Assembly (NCBI GenBank): GCA_022376515.1
Contig: WTXI01000259.1
Span: 1-51,649, forward strand
DNA length: 51,649 bases
Origin: Lactifluus volemus
Taxonomy: Eukaryota > Basidiomycota > Agaricomycetes > Russulales > Russulaceae
Direction of reading: 5' to 3'
The first letter of the stretch is position 1. Each line of letters opens with the position of its first letter. The notes below the pieces were generated by a model. That model saw nothing but the letters and a program-made list of their open reading frames with translations, was not told the DNA's origin and did no database searches. A program made the translations under genes and the position numbers. Shown one piece after another: positions 34,637-44,396 of the stretch.

Positions 34637-36390
34637 ATTGTTGTGCGACCTCCACCCGCAAAGTCGAATCATCCCTTGAACTTGCAGGTCCAGCTTGTTC
34701 CTCCCCAATCCCGTGATCGCACTCGCTCTATGGATACATCACTCTCGCAGGATCAAGACGAAAATGGTCTCAGCCGCACCACCTCCAATCGATCTGACGT
34801 ATCTATGTATTCTGGTTATTCATCCGTCGCTTCCTTCTCCTCTGTCGCGTCTTCCTCCACCGCCTCGTCTCGGAGGATGATCATCCCCCTTTATAACCTT
34901 CAGGCCCACAACGTCATGACTAATATTATCGTCGATGCTGGCACGGACGCAAAAGTAGCAAAATTTCAGAAAACGCGGCCTGGAGATTGTAGGGCTCGCT
35001 ACTCTCGAACCCATCGAGGTATTCGGTTCCAACCCGGCCATTGCCACCCAGATTCCTTCACCGAGTAATCGACCCAGCATCGATGACCAATACGACCCCA
35101 CTCATTACGCGATTCCACGGCCTGGGACTTCGGATGGTGTGCATACACCTGCTTCATCTTCGTTATCGCTTACGTCCGGAAGCGTGGACGCTACATCCCC
35201 AACAGCGCCTGTGGTAGTTCGGACCGATAATAACTTGACACCCACCACTGGTTCGAAAAAGATCCTGGGCAGGTTCTTCAAGAAGAGGGATACCCAATCG
35301 TCATCGCCTTCATCCTCTCCCTTGTCATCTCCCTTGAGTAATTCGTTTTTTCGTGCGCCACGCCCAACAGGACAGTCTTTTATGATACCCCAGAGAAATT
35401 CGAAGCGCGATTCAAAGCCAGGCCCTGAACAACATTCGGAACCGTCTATGAGCCCACCAGGTAGCATACACACGAGCCCACGTTTGCAACCTGCCGTTCT
35501 CGGCATTCATCCTTCTTGTAGCTCACCGATACTCCCACCAAAAGGCCGACCTCATAGTTACACCTGGGTCGTGCGAAAATGGATCAAGGGTTCTAACGAC
35601 GGTCTCTTGGGCAACGTCATCGGGCATATGAATTCTCTCAGCTTATCAGATGAGCAGCGACAATCACGGAACCAGCCTGAAGAGGGCGCAGTGGAGGTTT
35701 TGTTTGTGTGGACCCACGGAAAGAAGAAAAGAAAGTCGAGCAAATCCGGAGGACCAGCTGGTGGCCCTCGATTCAATGTCACTGGTCCGCCAAGGTCACC
35801 CTCAGCGTCCTCGTTAATCAACCGGGGCTGATCGACAGAACAGAGAAGCGGCTGTCCACTCTATCGGGCCATAGTATATCGACGGCGAGTGAGTTTGACG
35901 GTGCCGCGGGGCGCGCATGCAGGGACGACGACGGTGATGAGAGCGATCCGGAGAAGACTCGGAGACTCCCTGGACGTGTACTGTGGTCATATCCCGACTC
36001 GGCGGCGTTGGCGGCGCGGTCAGTACAAATTGCGGCAGTGGCCGTGGTGGCCGTGGAAGTGGCGACTCCCCTGCGGTGCGAGTACGCGTCGCGACATTCT
36101 CGCCAACGGCGTATCATCCCAAAGTCGTCGCGCTGCTCAAGGTACCCTTCCCACTGCCGGATATCGTCGTCGATCGGTTACAGGTCTGTCGTCGTGTTGT
36201 CAATGCTCAGGGTATTGCTCGTCCGAGTTGCGACTTGGACGCGGTGGAAGGGCTCGTGCTCACTGCTGAAAAGATCAAGGACGTCGTACCTTCGACGGGC
36301 CTTTGGCGTATCGTGCGTGAGAGCACCGGTGGCGTTGGGAAGATCAGCCGGAAGGGTGACGGGTGGCGTATACGCGCTAGAGAGCATTGA
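34637..36390 (+). pseudogene. Gene A, copy 3: frameshifted pseudogene
   Basis: Nearly identical to gene A exon 2 of unit 1 over its whole length, but lacks exon 1 and the native promoter. At least three frameshifts: one extra A in the A-run at 34970-34973 (AAATTTCAGAAAACG), two extra bases near 35800-35815, and two near 35950 (GATCCGGAGAAGAC). The first would truncate any product after about 180 residues. High identity with copy 1 means the inactivation is young. A product with only the N-terminal conserved block cannot be excluded. Confidence 0.87.
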
Positions 36391-37050
36391 GCGGGCAACG
36401 CGAGACCCAGGCAGGCAGCAGTCATAAATTTTGTACTCGCAAGCGTGTTATAATCATCACAGTATTACTAGCACTGTAACTCGTTTCCCAGTTGCTCATC
36501 TCATCTTTTTACCTTTCTCACACTGTTTGTTTCTCTCTCCTAGTAGTATACACATACACCTGTGCTTTTGTCATTCGCCTCTTTTTCTTTTTTCTTTTGG
36601 TTTCTCACGAATCTCTTTGGGATTTCTTATATTTATTGGATGCGCGAGTTCCATGGCCAACTCGGAATCGAATATAATGAGTGACTCTACTACTTGGAAG
36701 ATGCCACAATTTTGAATTGGGGTTTCGTGTACGATCCTCTTTGTGAAGATCTGTGATCCCAAGAGAAGGGACAAGATTAGATCACTCAGATCGGATCCGT
36801 ACGATGACCGTTATACAAGAAAGCGAGACCAATACCCTAATACAGTACAATCCACATAGCCTGCTTGCTGGTAATCGATCAAAATACATTAAACCGCCCT
36901 CAGGACCTCCTCACGTATAGGAAACGCTGCGATAATGGTGAGGAGTGAAGGGTAGCCATGGCTGCATGGATGATATCAGACTTGACGTCTACTAAGAAAA
37001 TGGTGGATACATACTACCCCTATTGCGCATCAGCGGTGCCAAGCTTGAGT

Positions 37051-40000
37051 CTAATCTCTCGACGAGCCGTACTTCAACAATAGCTCCCTGATTGAATCCT
37101 TGTCTCTCTGCATCTCTACACTGGGTGTAGTGTTGCGGGGCGCAGAATAGAGCCAGTCCTGAACATGAGGCGGCTCTCTGTCCACTGCTTGGAATGGTGT
37201 CCGTCCTTCATCGTCCCGCACGTGTACATCGGCACCAAGCTCCAGTAGCTGCTGCACGACCTTCAGGTGTCCCCTTCTTGAGGCCTCATGCAGTAGAGTC
37301 TTGCCTTGGAAGCCCAGCAGAGCATGTGGGTTCCCAGAATGGTGTAGTAGCAGCTGTCCGAGTTGCGGATGTCCCCGCTCCAGCGCATAATAGAGTGGTG
37401 GCGGTGTCGACCAATACCTCGTGGGGTTCGGATCTGCATTGGACTCGAGAAGTAGTTTTGCTATCTCTACATGTCCGTTAATTGACGCCAGATGTAGTGG
37501 GGTCTCGTCAGAGTTATTCTTGAGGTTCGGATTTGCATTGGACTCAAGAAGTAGTTTTGCAATCTCCACATGTCCCGCAATTGACGCCAGATGTAGTGGG
37601 GTCTCGTCAGAGTTATTCTTGAGGTTCGGATTTGCATTGAATTCAAGAAGTAGTTTTGCAGTCTCCACATGTCCCACACTTGACGCGTCATGTAGTTGGG
37701 TGCCGCCACGGGCATCCCTGGCATTTATGTCTCCACCGTATTCAATCAGTAATTGAAAAAGCCTGAGATGACCACTACGGGATGCAAAAAATAACGGAGT
37801 GAAGACCATAGAATCACTGATATTGGGATTGGCGCCATGTTTGAGTAGTAACTGCACGATTTGGAGAAATCCCTTTGAGGATGCAGCCACCAACGGAGTG
37901 CCATGAAAACCACCTCGCGCATTTACATCCTGGGAGCATTTGGTGATCAGCCAGTCTGCGATTTCATGAAAGCCACACCATGCGGAATAGTATAATGGGC
38001 CTCCGCTTGGTCGATCGTAGAATCCTGGATTGGGATCCAAGTCGTATATCCGAATCCATACTGCAAAGTGGGGCTTGTCAGGATTGAACAGCTGCCTCAT
38101 GTCCCGTCCTACATGGGATGACACAGTCCCAAACTTCGCATGACCGACCCAGTGTCGAGCAGCATATTGAGCCAGGGGAAACTCTTCGACGCTATTCTCT
38201 GCGATGTCATTGTCAATTTGGAGCAGAATGTAAAGGCATGCTTGTGCGACAGTCGTATGTGACCTTTCGAGGGGAACGTAAAATCTAGGGAGCCGTCCTC
38301 TTGCGATCCGGGTCGATGTCAAGAACTCCTTGACAGAGAAATGCGAAAATTGCACAACACGACCGTCATCTGCCTTGATAACAGAGATCATGCTCGAGCA
38401 TGTAGATAAAATCGCACTTGCTGCATCTTCAGGCCGCCAGTCCTCTCATCCAACGTGGTAGGTAATTCGTCCAGAGCTCGGCGAATACGCTGTGGAAGAC
38501 AGCGTCGGAGCTTGTCCAGTTGACACGACACCCATCGAAACCTATATCATCACGTGAGCTGACGTCGCAACAGCAGAGGTTGTCTTACATTCCGCTAGCC
38601 CGTAGACGGAGCGTGCTGATCACGAGTAGTTGATCCTGCTTTCTCCATTTGCACGTGCTCGGGTCAGAATTGATAACGAATTCGATGTATTTGTTGATAT
38701 CTTCCGTTTGTCCACTTTCCCCATGGAGCGAGACCGTATGAGATGCCAATTTCTCGAGAGCGGCTTGAATGCCCATCTCAGGACGGCTTGTGACACAGAT
38801 ATGTAGGTGTGAGTATTGCAGGTCCACAAGCCACTTCACGAGATCCAGGACTCGCTCCCGAGGTGATGGTGTACCAGCACTTTGAGGACATTCGTCGAGC
38901 GCATCGACGACAATGAATATCGGTCCTTGACTTGGGGTTGCCAGCATATCCTTCAAACACTCTCTCATCGTTTCATCATCGGGCTGTTCCGAGCCGGGTT
39001 TGCGTGACGAATGCAACCGTGAAAGGATGTTGCAACAGGCATCGGATGAAGCAGAACATTGAACGAGGAGTGAGGTGAGCAAGGCGCGAGCGCTCTGCTT
39101 TGACGTGTCCTTAAAGTCGAAATAAAAATAAGCGAGCGAGGCTAATCCGGTGTCACACATTCTCTTGATGTCTCGAGTAACCGTGGAGCTAATACAAAGC
39201 GTTGATGTTAACCCTCAAATGGGCAAGAGGGTGCGTACGTACCAGAGAACACTCTTTCCACAGCCGGCTGTCAAGGTGACTCCTCGTCAGAGAAGCAACG
39301 GAATGAGGCGTGTAACGAGCTTACGATTACCACGAATCCATAACAGCGAACCGGTCTTTTTCCATTCTTGGAAAGTGTCACCTTGGATGAACCATTCGGC
39401 AGTTCCCTCGTGGTGAGCGCCCCGTGCGAGGTTATCATTGACGGATGGATCTGGAGGGGAAAGCCATTGTCTGAAACTCTCCTGCAGCTGGTCCCCTACG
39501 AGGTAGTGTTAGTCTCGAGACAACGCTGACATGAATTGGACGCACGATTTGATTTGTTTATGTCACTGGCGATTTGCTGCATGAGTACTAGTACAATGCT
39601 CAGTTGTGCGATGCTCAGGCCATCCACCATGCTAACCATACCTAGAGCTTGATGGATATCATCTGCTACGACCTCGCCATCTAGACAGAATGTGCGATAT
39701 TGAGGAGTGAGCGGGCGACAAGTGAACAAGGCTGCACACCATTCAAGCTTTTGACAAGACCATACACAACGCGTAGGGTCTGCGCAGCGGTGGCTCGAGC
39801 CTCTTCTTGGGTCAGTCGGTCTAATCGTTGCAGCACCGCTTCGACCTCATTATCTCCAAGCAACTTCTTTCCAAATTTCTCTACCATATGTCAAGACAAT
39901 AAGAATCCTCTCGAGGAAAATCATGAGCTCACTCAGGCGTCCTTCCTTGACATGGTTTGTTGCAATGCTAAGGGTACAGAGTATTTCAATCAGTATCTTT

Positions 40001-40559
40001 ATGATAATCTCAGTCATCGCTGGGTTGGACGGGATCTTGGCGTAAATATCGAGGCGTCTAAGAAAGTTTTCGATCGACTCGAAGAGATCGATAAGGGCGT
40101 CGTAACTCGCGCTAACATCCTTTATCGCCTGTGGCCACCGATGTCACACAACCTCGGTGAAGATTAAGAGAACATACGGCAAGAAGTATGCCAATTCCAG
40201 CACAGATAGCCTTTGCAGGTGGGAATGTCTGCAGAATTAGGGTTATCTAACACAAGTAGCTATGTAGGTAAAGGAGTGCGTACGAAGCCAATGCCCCCAC
40301 CAAGGACTCCCATTGATAAACCATAAAGGACGTGAACAGTCCGGTTTAACCACATCATCACCTTTCCGTTGTCAGCTCGAAATTTACGGAACACCTCTAT
40401 TTGTTCTTGGAGGACGGCGATAGCAGAATCAACATCATCGCAGCTGGTGAGCCTGAGAGCCAGTTGATGTTCGAGTAGGTTCACGCCTGCTTGGTTTTTG
40501 TATTGATTCAAGGCGGTCTCAAAGAGAGATTGTAGCTCTGGACAGGGATTGACGGACAT
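37051..40559 (-). pseudogene. NLR3: Goodbye-NACHT-ankyrin gene broken by a 160-bp deletion
   Basis: Exon-by-exon homologue of NLR1 and NLR2, starting MSVNPCPELQSLF at 40559. Goodbye-type domain, linker and NACHT (FIVVDALDE, HICVTSRPE) are readable. In the winged-helix region about 160 bp present in NLR1 (24390-24550) are missing; the join lies at 38444-38446 with TCT at both deletion ends. The loss is not a multiple of three, so the frame stops soon after and the ankyrin array (readable frame 37051-38391) is disconnected. Like NLR2 it lacks the exon 4 acceptor used in NLR1. The truncated product would still carry Goodbye-type and NACHT domains, so a shortened signalling protein remains possible. 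Confidence 0.85.
37426..37722 (-). repeat. Three 99-bp near-identical ankyrin-coding repeats (NLR3)
   Basis: Units begin at 37426, 37525 and 37624, 99 bp apart; two adjacent units encode the same NPNLKNNSDETPLHLASI text. Same array as in NLR1, again far more alike at DNA level than the neighbouring ankyrin repeats. Confidence 0.88.
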
Positions 40560-40809
40560 GGATCGTAGCCCCAGCAGGGGATTCCCTTTTTAGAATCATG
40601 CAAGAGTGGGAATCCCCGGCCCCAACCCGGCCAGTGACCTGTTTTGGGCCGATCGGTCGTGAGGTAAACAAGAATAAACAGGGTTGTTGTGCCCGCACTG
40701 TCGTCGCTTCGCTTCACTCTTTGCCTGTCCCTTTTTGCCGTCGACAGAATCCCGGTTAGAATATCAGTCTCTCATTTATCCCCTCATTCCTTCCCAAAGC
40801 TTTACCATC
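40560..40809. promoter_or_regulatory. Divergent promoter of NLR3 and the GPI-type gene, with inverted repeat
   Basis: 250 nt between divergent starts. A perfect 10-bp inverted repeat, GGGGATTCCC at 40577-40586 and GGGAATCCCC at 40608-40617, lies close to the NLR3 start. A CT-rich stretch near 40700-40735 and 40770-40800 precedes the GPI-type ATG. This flank differs from those of NLR1 and NLR2, which share a longer sequence with a GTACTAGTAC palindrome. Confidence 0.45.
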
Positions 40810-41706
40810 ATGAAGTTTCTCCCTCTCCTTTCCCTTTTTGCCTCCCTCGTTCTCGCTCAATCCCCCTCCGTACGTCCAGAGAAAATCAATGTTGCCGTGC
40901 CAATTGCTGATATTTTTTTTTTCCATTTCTAGTCCTCATCTATCCCTTCCGGCATCAGCCCAACTTGCCAGAGCTACTTCTCCCAGCTCATTTCCAACAC
41001 CACCCTGGCTCAGTGCATTGGGCCTCTATTAACTGCCACTTCAGCATTTACACCCCCATCCACAACCTGCCCTACCACAGCCTCCTCGGCGCTGAATACC
41101 CTCTGCTCGAGTTCAAACACATGCACTCTAAGTGTCATTGGCGATCAGCTTTCCCAATTCTCTCAGGCCTGCAACACCGAGCTCACCTCGACCAAGGTGC
41201 CCGACGTCATTGGCACTTATGACCTCCTTTACTTCCTAATCCCCTTTCGGAATGCCATGTGCCAGAAGGATAGTTCTGAAAAGTACTGCGTTCTTGACGC
41301 CACCTCTTCCCAGGCCAAGCGTGCCTCGCTCGACCGTCGAGACAGCACACTCGTCACCGACCTACAGAAGGATGCCACGTTGGGGGTCCCCTTCCTTGGT
41401 CGTCAGTCCAACCTTTCTGCAGAAAAGCTCTGCACGCCTTGCACACGCAGTATCATGAATGGCTACCTCTCGCAACTTGGGCAAATGGTGTATGGACCTG
41501 GCATCCCGAGCAGCTACTTCCTGTCCGACCAGACCACACTCTATACCGCTATAAATAGCAAATGTGGCGCTTCATTCCTCGGCGGTCAGGCTCAAGCTGC
41601 TGGCGGCCTTGCGACAGGTGCAGCACCACGCCCGGTTGATGGCACCTTTTCACTCGTTGGTTCGGCAATTTCAGCCATCGTTATGGGTGGTGTGGCACTT
41701 TTGTGA
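40810..41706 (+). CDS. Secreted cysteine-containing protein, probably GPI-anchored
   Basis: Exon 1 40810..40869 and exon 2 40933..41706 join in phase over a 63-nt intron, 277 aa. Exon 1 is a signal peptide (MKFLPLLSLFASLVLAQ) with a likely cut after LVLA. The mature part has about ten cysteines in spaced pairs (SPTCQSYFSQL, STTCPTTASSALNTLC, SNTCTLSVIGDQLSQFSQAC, KLCTPCTRSIM). The end has small residues, then a hydrophobic tail (LVGSAISAIVMGGVALL), the pattern of a GPI-anchor signal. From memory this layout fits a fungal family of secreted or wall proteins of unknown role. Its first exon and promoter have been copied into the two junctions of the upstream duplication. It is divergent from NLR3. 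Confidence 0.87.
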
Positions 41707-42158
41707 AGGCGGGGTTTTTGTTTAGACGCTTTTTTATGCTGGATTGTCGACGTGTTTTCCTCGGCTACAAGCCATTCTAATCATCTTTTTTTATTATCCT
41801 TTTTTTGCTTATCTCGCTGCAGTTATACCCTTGGAGAGCCCATTCAAATGCCCATTTACGCCCCACTAGATAGTATACGATGCCTTTGCTGTGCGAAGCC
41901 AACCAAAACATATCGCTGGCGCACTTCTAGTTATGGAGTGTAGTACATTCCTGTTTTTTCTTTTACACTTTTATTTTTATGCAATATAGGGGACAAGTTG
42001 ACTTGTTTGGCGTGTGAACTGACCGGACCGTTAATTGTAGTAATAAGATAGATGTTGGAACGACGAGGAGGTCAAGTTTGGACCACTCAGCTAGGAACGA
42101 AATCCTACAATCTAATCTCTCTTCAATCTGTCTTACCATTGAAAACCGAAACAATTAA
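41707..42158. other. Intergenic
   Basis: T-rich 3' flank of the GPI-type gene followed by the F-box gene upstream region. No gene, repeat or clear regulatory element recognised. Confidence 0.45.
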
Positions 42159-44396
42159 ATGGGTGACCAGTCCCCGGTGAACAATGCACCGTAAGTTTCC
42201 AATGAGACCAAATTACACATCGGATAACACCATCTCGACCGCCTCCACGTCCCCACCTTGCCCAGGTCCGCCCAATACTGGTCCGACGCCGTCCAGACTC
42301 GCATGGCTCTCGTCGACGACCTGGTACGACAGGTCCCGCCCACCTTCCTCAGTGACACCGCAGCGTTCAACCTCGTCGATGGCGAGATGGCCGCCATCCG
42401 TCGTGCGCTTCGCGCGATCGGTACACGGCGCAACGCGCTCACCCCTACCTGTCGTATACCCACGGAGATCTTGGGTGAAATCTTCCTATTTTACCAACAA
42501 GCTTCTGCCGGACCCTTCATCTCCGAGTGTGGTGGCGGCGGTGGTGGCGGTGGTGGGAACGACAACCGTGGTGCGCGACTGACGCTCAAGAACACCGTGC
42601 TGCGTTGGGTACCTGGCGTCGCGCACGTGTGTCGGCATTGGCGTGGGGTTGCTCTCGATTATCCGCGGCTATGGTCGAACGTGACGTTAGGTCTAGGAAG
42701 AGAATGGGCCACTCGTATGCTCACCCTTTCAAAATCATCTCCCATCACGATCGCATTGACCGACCCGGACCCCTGTGAATCGAGTATGATTCTCGACACA
42801 TGGGCACTTCCACCACCGCTTGCAGCAGCGCGACGACGTGGCGCGCAGCAACAGCAACAGCAGCAGCAACAACAGCTTGACCCGCTCGACATGCTCGCGC
42901 AGCATCTCTTTCACATACTGGACCTCGACCTTGTCGCGTGTTCGTGTAACATTCTGCCCTGGGTCCATCTCCTCGAGACCTCCGCGCCACTCTTGGAGGT
43001 CTTCTGTCTTCGCGTAGACGCTCACCGCCCCGGCGCAGCGCGACACGACGTCGCCGTTCCCGTCCCACACAACTTTCTCTCGACGCATCCACGCCTCCGC
43101 CGCATCTTTATCGAAGGCGCATACTTATCTAGCTGGATAGCAGGCCCGCTCGCCATACTCACAGTGTTGAGCATCAGCTCTCCAGACCCGCGAAAGATTG
43201 TCGACCGCTCCGAACTCGTGCTACCGACTCACGACGCACTCCTCGACTGTCTGGTGAACATGCCAGCGCTCGAGACGCTACTTCTCGCACATTGCCTCCC
43301 ACCGCTCGCGACCGCCTTTTCGTCCCGCACCGTACGCCTGGCACATCTCCGCACGCTCAATATCCACGATCGCGTGGACAGGTGTCGGCAAGTCCTCGAC
43401 GCGCTCGAAATGCCACCAACGACATTGATCAAAGTATCATGCTGGTCCGTCTGTCCACCCTCCGAATACGATTGCCTACGCGTCTTGCCCTCCCTCTCCG
43501 CCCACCTCTGCAGACAAACGACCAACGTCAACGCCAACAACGGCAACGGTGGCCCACACGCGCTCTCCCTCTCTTCCTTATCCACCGACGGCCGCACCGA
43601 ATTCTCACTCTCCGCCTGGCGTTCCTTCGTCCGTCCGTCGGTAGCCGAAGACCACGAACAATATTTCGGACCCAAACCGTGCGCGGACGTGCATCTCGAA
43701 TGCGAGTGGGACGCGAGCGACGATCCAGAGATGGAGCGTCGCGCGCTTCGTCGCGCGTGCGCGTGCGTGCCTCTAGACGAGCTTCGAGCGCTCAGCGTAC
43801 GCACAGAGGCGGCCGTATGGGGCCCACAGGATTGGTATGACACGTTTGTGGGTTCGATCGAGATTACGCACGTTGCGGCTCTCGAAACTCCGGGTGAGAG
43901 CGTCCTTGACGCGCTCAAGATGGCTACTACACCAACACTTCCACTACCAACACCACCCATATTACCGAGCACATGTGCGTGTACCAATACGACGAGTACC
44001 CGGACTAGCGACCGAGTCTCGGCCAGCGGCGAAGATGGTAGTGGCCTATCGTCGTCGTCGTCGTCAACATCATCACCACCATCACCTCCAGCACCGCTGT
44101 TCCCAGAGTTGGCCTCGCTCACGATTACAGGTGTCAACTTTGTACGAGCGAACGATATGGCGTGGAGTACGATCTCATCTGCGATGATCCAACGTCAAGC
44201 GAGCCCCAAGTACGTGACGATCCTAGATCGCATCGAGCTACGCGGCTGTACCGTCTCGGAATGGATGATCGACGGCTTGCACGAGTTTGCGGCTGTCGTC
44301 GTTTGGGATTCGGTCACGGATCCAGATAACTGGATGCATGTGCCGAGGGAAGTGGAGGGTGAGGACGAGGAAGAGGAAGATGCAGAAGTGAACTGA
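42159..44396 (+). CDS. F-box protein with divergent leucine-rich region
   Basis: Exon 1 42159..42190 (MGDQSPVNNAP) and exon 2 42266..44396 join in phase over a 75-nt intron, 720 aa. The F-box lies near residues 60-125: TPTCRIPTEILGEIFLFY, then after a poly-Gly insert WVPGVAHVCRHWRGVALDYP and RLWSNVTLG, as in the large Agaricomycete F-box family. These proteins recruit substrates to SCF ubiquitin ligases through Skp1. The following 500 residues have irregular LRR-like segments (ETLLLAHCLPPL, LRTLNIHD) and low-complexity inserts: Gly run (42532-42556), Gln run (42846-42874) and a Ser/Pro run (about 44050-44100). The acidic C-terminus EDEEEEDAEVN ends the protein. Substrate unknown. Confidence 0.88.

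Larger units (their letters stand above)
34637..40894. repeat. Tandem segmental duplication, unit 3
   Basis: Third unit, about 6.3 kb: gene A copy 3, 3' flank, NLR3 and the start of the intact GPI-type gene up to TCAATGTTG in its first intron (40886-40894). Here the sequence continues into GPI-type intron 1 and exon 2, so this is the original right-hand edge of the block. Confidence 0.9.
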
